Assembly: GCA_903789665.1 (NCBI GenBank)
Contig: CAIFEX010000019.1
Location: 1-64,000, forward strand
Reading direction: 5' to 3'
Length of the DNA stretch: 64,000 nucleotides
Origin: an uncultured Clostridium sp.
GTDB taxonomy: Bacteria > Bacillota > Clostridia > Clostridiales > Clostridiaceae
Within the stretch, counting starts at the first letter, position 1. Every line of letters begins with the position of its first letter. A program made the translations under genes and the position numbers. Positions 15,669-24,014 of the stretch are shown piece by piece. The notes under the pieces were generated by a model. It saw only the letters and a program-made list of their open reading frames with translations. It made no database searches and was not told the origin of the DNA.

Positions 15669-16457
15669 TTAACCTATCATCGGAATACAGGCCCTTACAA
15701 CACCGCCTTTAGAATTGGATGTATTTATTATTTTCACATCAATCCCATATGCCCGTCTAAGGTTATCTTCCGTAACAACTTTATCTGCATCACCAACCAC
15801 AAATACATTATTTTTCTGCATGAATGCCACTTTTGTAGAACACAGAAAAGCATGGTTGGGATAATGTGAAGTCATAATAATTGCCAGTCCTTTTTTAGAA
15901 AGCTTATTTATCTGTTCCAGTACTTTAATCTGGTTCCCAAAATCTAAATTTGAAGTCGGTTCATCCATTATCAATATCTCCGGGTTTTGGGCAAGGGCCC
16001 TGGCAATTAAAACCATCTGCCTTTCTCCGCCGCTTATTTCCGTGTATACCTTGTCTTTCAAATAGGATATTTTTAAATCTTCCAGAGCCTTTTCTGCAAT
16101 ATACCTGTCCTTTTTACTAGGAGAAGAAAACATTGGAATATGGGCAGTTCTTCCCATCAGCACCACGTCAAAAACCTTAAATGGAAAAGTAGGTGTATGT
16201 AGTTGGGGAACATAGCCAATAATTTTGGCCAATTGCTTTCTTGAATAATTGTGTATATTTTTTCCGTCTATCAATATTTCTCCGCTTTTCAGCTTCAAAA
16301 AACCCAATATAGTTTTGAAAAAAGTAGTTTTGCCTACACCATTGGGTCCCAATAGGCACAATATCTCCCCTGAACTCACATTCACAGATATGCCGCTTAC
16401 TATATTCTTTTTACCATATCCACAGACTGCATCCCTCACTTCTAACTTCAAGCCCAT
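15669..16457 (-). CDS. ABC ATPase of the second FecCD-type system
   Basis: A 262-residue ATPase: Walker A GPNGVGKTT (near 37), signature ISGGERQMVLIARAL (near 140), Walker B ILIMDEPTS and switch His in TSHYPNH. It is a FecE/MolC-type protein and pairs with the permease, whose gene overlaps this one by ten bases. Translation is therefore coupled. The extension after the switch region (about 50 residues) is normal for this family. The substrate is not readable from motifs. Confidence 0.87.
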   Translation of the reverse strand: MGLKLEVRDAVCGYGKKNIVSGISVNVSSGEILCLLGPNGVGKTTFFKTILGFLKLKSGEILIDGKNIHNYSRKQLAKIIGYVPQLHTPTFPFKVFDVVLMGRTAHIPMFSSPSKKDRYIAEKALEDLKISYLKDKVYTEISGGERQMVLIARALAQNPEILIMDEPTSNLDFGNQIKVLEQINKLSKKGLAIIMTSHYPNHAFLCSTKVAFMQKNNVFVVGDADKVVTEDNLRRAYGIDVKIINTSNSKGGVVRACIPMIG

Positions 16458-17500
16458 CCCTTCTTTCCTTTAATTAGAAGATAAATAAAAAAAGGTGCTC
16501 CAATAAGTGACGTTAAAATTCCCAACGGAATTTCCACGGGAAACGCACAACGGGCTATATCGTCAACTAATAAAAGAAAAATACTTCCGATAAGCAGTGA
16601 CGCCGGTAACAATATTTTAAAATTAGGTCCGACAATCATTCTTGCTATATGAGGTATTACAAGCCCCACCCACCCAATCATGCCGCTAATTGATACAGCT
16701 CCGGCTGTCATTAAAGTGGAACAAAGAATTGAAACCAATCTCAATTTTGAAGTATCAACACCTAAAGATTCCGCTTCCTCATCTCCAAATGAAATAACAT
16801 TAAACTTCCACCTCAATAAGATAAGCGGTATAAGTCCTATAACCATTGGTACCAGTAATATTTTGACATCCTTCACAGTAACAGCATCCAGTCCTCCCAT
16901 AAGGTAAAAAGTTATAAGCGGGAGCTTTTCGTATGGATCCGCCACATATTTTGTAATTGAAGTAAAAGACGTGAACAAAGCTGCAACAACCATACCCGTA
17001 AGTACGAGTACCAATGTGGCATTATTGTCTCTCGATATCATGGTACTTATTAAATATGTGATCATTACCGCTGTGAGTCCAAATAAAAAAGCAGAAACCT
17101 GTATACCAAAATCATTAAATGACAAAAGAATTCCCAATGCCGCACCAAATCCCGCACCAGCAGAAGCTCCAAGTATATCGGGAGACACCATAGGGTTTCT
17201 AAATAAGCCTTGATATGTGGTCCCGGACACAGACAAAGCCGCTCCCACCATTAAGGCAGATAATATTCTAGGGGCTCTGACATCAAAGAGTACCGTTTCA
17301 ACAACATTGGCTTTTGCTGCGCTACGGCCAAGAATTTTTGATACCAGGGCATTGAAAAATTGCGGCAATGATATTGAATATTTTCCAATGGTCAACGAAA
17401 CCAAAATGGTTATTATAAGTAGTGTAGTGGTTATAAGTATAAAATAAATTGTTTTCCTCTGTTCAAATTTTCCTTCATATAAATCCAATGGTTCTATCAC
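16448..17500 (-). CDS. Second FecCD-family ABC permease
   Basis: A 350-residue membrane protein with about ten helices, the RAPRILSALMVGAALSVSG motif near residue 73 and GMIGWVGLVIPHIARMIVG near 280. The latter resembles MolB/FecD ATPase-contact loops. It is 24 bases downstream of the LysR gene, so regulator, permease, ATPase, NTPase and binding protein appear to be one transcript. The ATG at 17500 is preceded by GAAGGGAAGGC. Confidence 0.87.
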   Translation of the reverse strand: MIEPLDLYEGKFEQRKTIYFILITTTLLIITILVSLTIGKYSISLPQFFNALVSKILGRSAAKANVVETVLFDVRAPRILSALMVGAALSVSGTTYQGLFRNPMVSPDILGASAGAGFGAALGILLSFNDFGIQVSAFLFGLTAVMITYLISTMISRDNNATLVLVLTGMVVAALFTSFTSITKYVADPYEKLPLITFYLMGGLDAVTVKDVKILLVPMVIGLIPLILLRWKFNVISFGDEEAESLGVDTSKLRLVSILCSTLMTAGAVSISGMIGWVGLVIPHIARMIVGPNFKILLPASLLIGSIFLLLVDDIARCAFPVEIPLGILTSLIGAPFFIYLLIKGKKGWA

Positions 17501-17524
17501 ATGCCTTCCCTTCTACAAAATCCA

Positions 17525-18412
17525 TCATATTTGAATATCAGACAACATCTGAATAAATTTTTTTACTGCCGGATTATTATTTACTTTTCTCCAGGCTGCA
17601 ATAACATCAAAAGAATATTGATTCCCTCTAAGTGGTATAAAACAAATTTTCTCACTTGCAATAGTTTTGAGTTTTTGTGGAACAATTGCAGCACCATATC
17701 CTGCCTCAACCATCAGAAGTGAGGAACCCGCACATTTATACCGGAGCTTCCTATCCTGAGATAATTTTTCTGAATTGAAGATCTCATTTACAAATGTCGC
17801 ATATCCATTAAAATTTTCATTTGAAGGCATCAATATACGTTCCGAATTCAGCTCATGAATTGTAATGTTTTTCCGTTTAGCTAGAGGATGATCCTTACGT
17901 ACTACAACGCAGAGCTCATCTTCATATAACTTGTACGTGTCACACCAAAACAAAATATCCTTATCAAAATCAGCAGTCAAGATCAAATCCAAATCATTGT
18001 TTTTAAGTTTTTGGGCCAGTTTCCCGTATTCGCAGGCCATCAATTTCAACTCAATATGGGGATAATATTTTTTAAAAAGCTGCATGGCTGGTACGAGAAT
18101 ATCTCTGGTACTTGCATACAAGTAGCCTATTTTCAATTCCATTTTAATCCCATATACTGCCATCTTCACTTTTTTCATACCTTCATCATATCGATTTACA
18201 ATAGCAATGGCCTCTTTTAAAAACAATTTTCCCACATCGGTCAATTCAACATTATGGTGACCTCTTATCAACAAAGTCAATCCAATTTTCCTTTCCAATA
18301 AGGCAATATGCTTGCTGAGCACAGATTGTGTAATATAGAGCTGCCGTGCCGTCTTACTGAAATTCAAATTTTTAGAAAGCACAATAAATTCACGTAATAT
18401 GCTGATTGGCAT
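17525..18412 (-). CDS. LysR-type regulator heading the uptake operon
   Basis: A 295-residue LysR protein: HTH at residues 1-60 (ISILREFIVLSKNLNFSKTA, then YITQSVLSKHIALLERKIG), then an effector domain with IGYLYASTRDILVP and SLLMVEAGYGAAIVPQKL. It is transcribed as the first gene of the FecCD-type operon and divergently from a second LysR at 18541. The likely effector is the transported ligand or a cofactor product. It differs clearly in sequence from the two other LysR proteins of the window, so it is not a recent duplicate. Confidence 0.83.
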   Translation of the reverse strand: MPISILREFIVLSKNLNFSKTARQLYITQSVLSKHIALLERKIGLTLLIRGHHNVELTDVGKLFLKEAIAIVNRYDEGMKKVKMAVYGIKMELKIGYLYASTRDILVPAMQLFKKYYPHIELKLMACEYGKLAQKLKNNDLDLILTADFDKDILFWCDTYKLYEDELCVVVRKDHPLAKRKNITIHELNSERILMPSNENFNGYATFVNEIFNSEKLSQDRKLRYKCAGSSLLMVEAGYGAAIVPQKLKTIASEKICFIPLRGNQYSFDVIAAWRKVNNNPAVKKFIQMLSDIQI

Positions 18413-18483
18413 ATCTTATCTCCTTCCTATCAACTTAAATACACCAAAAGACATCCTTGTTAATAAAATATCAAAGCTGCTGC

Positions 18484-18512
18484 TTGTAATCAATTTCAAA
18501 CTATTATATAAT
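18484..18512 (+). promoter_or_regulatory. Promoter of the second LysR gene, with dyad
   Basis: TTGTAA (18484-18489), a 17-base spacer and TATAAT (18507-18512) place the start about 22 bases ahead of the ATG at 18541. A dyad TTGTAAT-CA-ATTTCAA (18484-18499, six of seven positions paired) covers the -35 and fits a LysR operator. The 50-base block 18481-18530 recurs at 20521-20570 with 44 identities. Confidence 0.7.
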
Positions 18513-18540
18513 TAATTCAAAAATGGAATAGGTGAGAACA

Positions 18541-19428
18541 ATGACAGAAGAACAATTAAAATATTTTATAACCATAATAGACACGGGCAGTTATATGGAA
18601 ACCGCCTTAGAGCTAAATATCGCCCAATCTTCTGTTAGCAAACAAATACAGGCACTTGAACGTGAATTGGGAGTTCAGCTCTTTAACCGCCGCCGCAGAC
18701 ATGTAAAATTAACGGAGGAAGGAAAACAACTATTACCACAGGCAAGACACATACTGGGAGAGATCCATCATCTGAAATACATGGCAAAAAAACTACAACC
18801 TGGATACAAATACAGAATAACAGTACTGACTCTGCCTATAATGAGCTGTTTCGGATTCCACATTCCAGTAAGCAGGTTTGAATTGGAAAACCCTTCATTC
18901 ATAATCAATCTCAAGGAATTGGAAGAGCCCCAGTTATTTCGTAAACTGCTGGGCAACAATTTTGACATAGCACTGACTTATTGGGACGAGCAAAATCTAA
19001 CCAACGGCAAAAATTCGTTCGTCCCTGTTTCCACGGATAAAATTGTCCTGGCAGTTCACAAAGACAATCCCCTGGCAAAACTAGAACAAATCACCCCGGA
19101 ACAATTGAAGAATACGCCCCTTATGCTGATGGAAACCTATACATGCATATCCCATCTATGTATGGCATTTTTTGAAGAACATCATATTGTCCCGAATATT
19201 GTATTTAGAGGAAGACCTGAAACAATTTTAGGAGGTGTGGAAGCTAAACTTGGTTCTGCTTTAATAGCACGCAAACTAGCCAGCCAATTACTAGCTAACA
19301 ATGTTGTCTCAATACCTATCTCGCCCAGTATCCCAGCCACATTGGGAGCTGTCATCAACAGACACAGCCAAAAAAATCCAAAGGTCAGAGAATTGGTCAA
19401 AATGTTAATTGACAGAAATAACGAATGA
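18541..19428 (+). CDS. LysR-type regulator, candidate controller of the Mo-enzyme operon
   Basis: A 295-residue LysR protein: HTH EEQLKYFITIIDTGSYMETA, then NIAQSSVSKQIQALERELG, and an effector domain with ITVLTLPIMSCFGF and EAKLGSALIARKL. I start at the ATG at 18541 behind AGGTGAG; a GTG at 18532 is less likely because it lies inside that site. Its promoter is nearly duplicated in front of the Mo oxidoreductase operon 2 kb away, which suggests that this protein controls both itself and that operon. It ends three bases before the convergent moaA stop. Confidence 0.84.
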   Translation: MTEEQLKYFITIIDTGSYMETALELNIAQSSVSKQIQALERELGVQLFNRRRRHVKLTEEGKQLLPQARHILGEIHHLKYMAKKLQPGYKYRITVLTLPIMSCFGFHIPVSRFELENPSFIINLKELEEPQLFRKLLGNNFDIALTYWDEQNLTNGKNSFVPVSTDKIVLAVHKDNPLAKLEQITPEQLKNTPLMLMETYTCISHLCMAFFEEHHIVPNIVFRGRPETILGGVEAKLGSALIARKLASQLLANNVVSIPISPSIPATLGAVINRHSQKNPKVRELVKMLIDRNNE

Positions 19429-19431
19429 TCA

Positions 19432-20388
19432 TTACCCCCCTATAGCCGTCATGTTCCTCTTTATATATTCTCCCTTCTCCAGATTATGTCTCTCAGGCTT
19501 GTTTTTAACCGAGTCAATTATTATTTTCTTTAAATTTTCTCCATTTCTCAGTGCTGATTTCAAATCTATTTCATAATCTGAAAGGAGGCAGTCTTTGAGC
19601 TTACCATCTGCTGTCAGTCTAACTCTGTTGCAATTTTTACAGAACTTATGGGAAACAGGACTTATAAGTCCTACCCTTCCTCTCCCGCCAGGTAACTTAT
19701 AATATTTGGCAGGTGACGATACATCTTCCCTTTCAATTTTCTTTAATTCTTTAACTTTTTCCAAGACTACCTTATTTGATATAAATTTATCCAGAGACCA
19801 ATCCTTGGTACGCCCAATAGGCATGAGTTCAATAAATCTGACATCTATCTCTTCATTTTTTGTCAGGCCGACAAAGCTTTCTATCTCGCTGTCGTTAAAT
19901 CCGCTGATCAAAACCGTATTCAATTTTATGGGTGCAAGTCCTACTTTTCTGGCTTCTTCAATTCCATCAAGAACATCCTTCAAACACCCTCCTCTGGTTA
20001 TATCACGGTATTTTTTCCGATCTAAAGTATCCAGGCTGACATTAACCCTGTCAAGGCCTGCGTCTTTCAAATTTCCAGCATATTTTTCAAGAAGCATTCC
20101 ATTCGTAGTCATTGCAAAATCCTCAATTCCACTTAAACTGCCTATATTTTGAATCAGTTTTACGATTCCCCTTCTAATCAGAGGTTCTCCTCCCGTTATT
20201 CTTATTTTTTTTATTCCCAGTGATACAAAAATTTTCACCAGCTCATATATTTCTTCCAGTCTCAATATTTCACTATGCCGTATTTTTGTTATGCCGCCTT
20301 CAGGCATACAATACATACATCTCAGATTACACAAATCCGTAACTGACACTCTTAAATAATTTATGTCCCTTCCATATGAATCTATCAT
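19432..20388 (-). CDS. moaA: GTP 3',8-cyclase MoaA (molybdenum cofactor biosynthesis)
   Basis: A 318-residue radical SAM enzyme that converts GTP to 3',8-cyclo-GTP, the first step of molybdopterin synthesis. The N-terminal radical SAM motif CNLRCMYCMP is near residue 17, with RITGGEPLIRRG, and the C-terminal second cluster ligands appear as SHKFCKNCNRVRLTADGKLK with a later Cys in DCLLS. The essential C-terminal double glycine is present (TAIGG). The ATG at 20388 has GGAGGGA upstream. No other mo- genes lie in the window, so the rest of the pathway is elsewhere. Its placement next to the Mo enzyme operon suggests local cofactor supply. Confidence 0.93.
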   Translation of the reverse strand: MIDSYGRDINYLRVSVTDLCNLRCMYCMPEGGITKIRHSEILRLEEIYELVKIFVSLGIKKIRITGGEPLIRRGIVKLIQNIGSLSGIEDFAMTTNGMLLEKYAGNLKDAGLDRVNVSLDTLDRKKYRDITRGGCLKDVLDGIEEARKVGLAPIKLNTVLISGFNDSEIESFVGLTKNEEIDVRFIELMPIGRTKDWSLDKFISNKVVLEKVKELKKIEREDVSSPAKYYKLPGGRGRVGLISPVSHKFCKNCNRVRLTADGKLKDCLLSDYEIDLKSALRNGENLKKIIIDSVKNKPERHNLEKGEYIKRNMTAIGG

Positions 20389-20523
20389 ATCTATCCCTCC
20401 GTCAGGTGATTTTCAAGTTATTCTGCATTTACAAGTACAAGTATAACATATACTATTGTGTCCCAAGAGTCTAAATTTTTTGAAAATAATCACTTATTTA
20501 ATATAGTAAATCACAATTGATGC

Positions 20524-20552
20524 CTGCAATCAATTTAAAATTATCATATAAT
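20524..20552 (+). promoter_or_regulatory. Promoter of the Mo-enzyme operon
   Basis: CTGCAA (20524-20529), a 17-base spacer and TATAAT (20547-20552). The block is 88% identical to the LysR gene promoter at 18481-18530, including spacer length and the downstream GGAATA. Its weaker -35 fits activator dependence. Confidence 0.68.
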
Positions 20553-20565
20553 TAATTCAAAAACG

Positions 20566-20603
20566 GAATAGTTTAAAAACCGCAGAAGGGACTATTCTTT
20601 TTT
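20566..20603 (+). promoter_or_regulatory. Leader hairpin with T run (possible attenuator)
   Basis: Right after the predicted transcript start, GAATAGT (20566-20572) can pair with ACTATTC (20591-20597), followed by six T (20598-20603). A second GGAATA at 20604-20609 could compete for the ACTATTC strand. This looks like a small terminator/antiterminator pair in the leader. Confidence 0.45.
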
Positions 20604-20712
20604 GGAATAAACTATCATCTTTTTTGAATTGGAAATCAAATTTATACGATGTTATTCTAGAATTAGATAATTAAATTATCCAAAATTATTCATTAGTAAA
20701 GGAGGCAAACAA

Positions 20713-23400
20713 ATGGAAGAACAAAAAACAAATAAAAAAGATTTCCTCGATGCAACGAATGTAGGGGGAATTGCATCAGCTTTGGACGGTTCAGATGGAT
20801 TAGTGCGAAATGAGCTGCCGCAAGATGATGTATCATCTTCCATTAAGACTGTCAGAACATGCTGCAGGGCATGTATTTCCAACTGCGGTGTTATCGCCCA
20901 TGTTAAAAATGGTAGAGTAATCAAGCTCGAGGGTGATCCGGAGAACCCCATGAACAAAGGATCACTGTGTGCCAAGGGACTTTCTGGCATACAAGCTCTT
21001 TACAATCCAAACCGCAATAAGTATCCAATGCTGCGGGTAGGCAGCCGTGGTGAAAACAAATGGAAACGTATTTCCTGGGATAAAGCCATTGACATTATCG
21101 CCAAAAAGCTTATGGAAACCCGTGAAAAGTATGGAGCTGAAGCTGTGCTCTGTTCTACAGGAGGAGGCGGAAACCCCGAATTTTGGAGCATTGCAAGATT
21201 TTGCAACGTATTTGGGACTCCTAACTGGTTCGAACCCGGCTGTGCGCAATGTTATCTGCCGCGTATACTGGCAAATAATTTAATGTACGGCGGTTCCGAC
21301 TACAGCATAGCCGATTCAAACTGCCAGGAAATCTACTACACTAAAGATACACCGATGAAATGCCTTGTCCTGTGGGGAGCAGCTCCTTCCTATTCCAGTC
21401 CTGCGATGGGAGGTGGAGCCGTTGCGGATCTTCGTGCAAACGGGGTAAAAACCGTTGTAATCGACCCACGCATGACACCGGATGCAGCTAAAGCCAACGT
21501 TTGGCTTCCAATAAGACCCGGAAGCGATGTAGCACTATTGCAAGCTTGGACCCGCTATATAATCGATAAAAAACTCTATGACAAAAATTTCGTATTGAAG
21601 TGGACAAATCTGCCTTATCTTGTAGATGTAAAGAGCAAAATGTTTTTACGTGCTGACAAGAGCAATGATCCGGATATTCCAGATACCTTCATGGTATGGG
21701 ATACAAAAACCAATTCAGCCAGATCGCTGGACTACCCATGGAACGATGCCCTGGCTCCTGCACTTGAAGGCACTTTTACGGTAAATGGAGTTGAATGCAA
21801 AACTGGCTTCCAGCTTTTAAAGGAAAGAGTGGAGCCCTATACCATTCAAAAGGCGGCAGAAATCTGCTGGCTCAATGCAAGCAGGATTGAAGAGGCAATT
21901 AATATATATACACAAAATTCTCCTGCAGGCATCTGCCTTGGTGTTGCTACTGACCAGAGCCCAAATTCAGTACAGGCAGCTATGGCGGCAGTCATTCTCA
22001 ATGCACTTATGGGCAACATTGAAAGGCCGGGATCATTGATGCAGCGTTTTAAAGTAAGTGGTGTCATACCCGGTGATGCTGCTGTTTCAACCTATATAGT
22101 ACCGGCTGCCCGAAAAATGCTCCCGCCTGAGCAGCTCAAAAAACGTTTGGGTGGAAATGAATACAAGGGACTTCTATTCTGGTGGGCGGGACACCCGGGA
22201 AGCATAAAAAAGGCAATTTTAACTGGAAAGCCTTATAAACCGAGAGTCTGGATTGAGCGTTCCGGTAATAAGTTTGCCAATGTAGCCGAAAGTAAATCAT
22301 GGGCTCCCGCCATTAAGGAAATGGAATTCGTGGTACACATGTACATGTACCCTACTTCATTTTCCAATTACGCAGACATGCTTCTCCCTGCATCAGAATG
22401 GCTAGAAACAGATATGCCTGTGGAATCCTGCAACAAGGTCTTTGCTAGACAAGCCGTTACCCATCTCTGGGAAACCATGGACGAAACGCTGTTCTGGTCA
22501 AAACTTGCAAAACGCTGTGCAGAACTCGGACATGAAAATTGCAAGAAAGCATTCGATCCGGAAATCATGGGCAGCGATCTACCTTACTGGAATAACATGA
22601 ATGAACTTCTCAATCGCTGTACAAGCACCTTTGATATGACATGGGACGAATTCAAGGAAAAAGCTCCTTTTGAATTTTTACCTAAAGACAAGTGGAAGCA
22701 GTATTACGTGTATAAACAGATCGATCCAAAGACAGGCAAGCCAAGAGGATTTGACACACCTTCCAAAAAAATTGAACTCTACCTGGAAAGCCTTATCACC
22801 TTGGGAAGAACGGGAATGCCTTACAGCACCTGTGAATTGCCTCCTGCTTCAAAAGACTACGACCCACTGCCGTATTATATGGAGCCTTCTGAAAGTCCGC
22901 TTGAAGACAGTGAACTTGCCAAAAAATATCCTCTAGTCATGACCAACGGCCGGCTTCCGTTTTATCATCATTCAACCCTGAGAAATGTTCCATGGCTGCG
23001 TGAGATGTACCCCGTTCCCGAAATCTGGATTCACCCCGCAGCTGCAAAAAACTATGGAATCTCCCATGGAGACTGGGTATGGGTGGAATCATTAAGGGGC
23101 AAGATCAAGGCAAAGGCAAATGTGACAAAAGGAATAAATCCTAGGGCAGTATACATGGAACGCTTTATTTTCCCTGAAAATTATCATACTGAAACTGAAG
23201 GATGGCGTGAAATGAACGTCAATGTACTTTCAAAATCAACTGCTCCATACAACGATGTTGTCGGGACGTATACGCTGAGAGGTTTTCTCGTAAGGGTTTC
23301 AAAAGCCAACGACGGTCCTCCAAAAGGAGTCTGGACCAAACCCGAACAGTTCAGAGAGTGGCTCCCCCAGCCATCTGATCCTACGGAGGTGGTTAAGTAA
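20713..23400 (+). CDS. Molybdopterin (bis-PGD) oxidoreductase, catalytic subunit
   Basis: An 895-residue member of the DMSO-reductase superfamily. Cluster ligands are Cys51, Cys54, Cys58 and Cys86 (CRACISNCG and SLCAKG). The region GTPNW followed by Cys177 and Cys180 (CYLPR) supplies the probable metal ligand. Later come DSNC, VIDPRMT, the Asp/Asn-rich GVATDQSPNS, and a C-terminal cofactor-binding barrel with HPAAAKNYGISHGDWVWVE. The overall look is of the polysulfide/thiosulfate reductase, acetylene hydratase and catechol dehydroxylase side of the family; the substrate is open. There is no functional Tat signal, although residues 7-26 resemble a decayed one (KKDFLDATNVGGIASAL). The start has AAAGGAGGC upstream. 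It heads a five-gene operon with overlapping TAATG junctions. Confidence 0.88.
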   Translation: MEEQKTNKKDFLDATNVGGIASALDGSDGLVRNELPQDDVSSSIKTVRTCCRACISNCGVIAHVKNGRVIKLEGDPENPMNKGSLCAKGLSGIQALYNPNRNKYPMLRVGSRGENKWKRISWDKAIDIIAKKLMETREKYGAEAVLCSTGGGGNPEFWSIARFCNVFGTPNWFEPGCAQCYLPRILANNLMYGGSDYSIADSNCQEIYYTKDTPMKCLVLWGAAPSYSSPAMGGGAVADLRANGVKTVVIDPRMTPDAAKANVWLPIRPGSDVALLQAWTRYIIDKKLYDKNFVLKWTNLPYLVDVKSKMFLRADKSNDPDIPDTFMVWDTKTNSARSLDYPWNDALAPALEGTFTVNGVECKTGFQLLKERVEPYTIQKAAEICWLNASRIEEAINIYTQNSPAGICLGVATDQSPNSVQAAMAAVILNALMGNIERPGSLMQRFKVSGVIPGDAAVSTYIVPAARKMLPPEQLKKRLGGNEYKGLLFWWAGHPGSIKKAILTGKPYKPRVWIERSGNKFANVAESKSWAPAIKEMEFVVHMYMYPTSFSNYADMLLPASEWLETDMPVESCNKVFARQAVTHLWETMDETLFWSKLAKRCAELGHENCKKAFDPEIMGSDLPYWNNMNELLNRCTSTFDMTWDEFKEKAPFEFLPKDKWKQYYVYKQIDPKTGKPRGFDTPSKKIELYLESLITLGRTGMPYSTCELPPASKDYDPLPYYMEPSESPLEDSELAKKYPLVMTNGRLPFYHHSTLRNVPWLREMYPVPEIWIHPAAAKNYGISHGDWVWVESLRGKIKAKANVTKGINPRAVYMERFIFPENYHTETEGWREMNVNVLSKSTAPYNDVVGTYTLRGFLVRVSKANDGPPKGVWTKPEQFREWLPQPSDPTEVVK

Positions 23401-24014
23401 TGAAACAAAATGTTTTGGTAATCGATGTGGATAGATGTATCGGCTGCTATGGATGCAGCGTAGCGTGTAAAATGGAAAACGGAGTGGCACTGGGCTCTTC
23501 AAGAAACAAAGTACTGACCATAGGTCCTACGGGGACATACCCTGACGTGCAGATGTACTGGCTTCCAGTTATGTGCCAGCAGTGTGCCGATCCTGCCTGT
23601 GTCAAAGTCTGTCCTACAGGGGCATGTTATAAACGCAGCAGTGACGGTGTTGTAGTTATCGATCAGGAAAAATGTATTGGATGCAAGAGCTGCCATAGAG
23701 CCTGTCCCTATGAGATAAACAATTTCAACAACGAAATGAGAGTAATGGATAAATGTAATCTCTGCACTCAATTGACGGAAAAAGGTGAAAAACCCGCGTG
23801 TGTAAAAAGCTGTTCAGGGAGAGCCATGATTTTCGGCGATATCAATGATCCAGGCAGTGATGTATCAAGGACATTAAAAGAAGCCGGCAGCGAAAATGTA
23901 TACAGTCTCCGTGACGTTGGTACCCATCCTTCCGTTCGATACATTTTACGTCATGACAAATGGATTGATGTTATTCCGCAGGAGTGCGGCGAACAAGACG
24001 GGAGGAAAAGATAG
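23400..24014 (+). CDS. Four-cluster ferredoxin-type electron-transfer subunit
   Basis: A 204-residue protein of the PhsB/PsrB/DmsB group: CIGCYGCSVAC (near 14), CQQCADPACVKVCPTGAC (near 60), CIGCKSCHRACP (near 93) and CNLC with CVKSC later, enough cysteines for four [4Fe-4S] clusters. It would pass electrons to the catalytic subunit. The ATG overlaps the stop of the catalytic gene as TAATG. In exported relatives a membrane subunit follows; here a TorD gene and AsrA/AsrB-type genes follow, so electrons probably come from a soluble flavin module. Confidence 0.9.
   Translation: MKQNVLVIDVDRCIGCYGCSVACKMENGVALGSSRNKVLTIGPTGTYPDVQMYWLPVMCQQCADPACVKVCPTGACYKRSSDGVVVIDQEKCIGCKSCHRACPYEINNFNNEMRVMDKCNLCTQLTEKGEKPACVKSCSGRAMIFGDINDPGSDVSRTLKEAGSENVYSLRDVGTHPSVRYILRHDKWIDVIPQECGEQDGRKR

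Larger units (their letters stand above)
20389..20712. other. Divergent intergenic region, moaA / Mo-enzyme operon
   Basis: This 324-base gap holds a minus-strand TATACT-type -10 for moaA, the duplicated plus-strand promoter at 20524-20552 and, downstream of it, a terminator-like hairpin at 20566-20603. The last 100 bases before the ATG at 20713 show only the AAAGGAGGC ribosome site. Confidence 0.6.

Noticed and set aside
20389..20712. Molybdenum cofactor (Moco) riboswitch upstream of moaA or the Mo enzyme
   Set aside because: I looked for the conserved Moco RNA core on both strands and saw none; only a small terminator-like hairpin is present.
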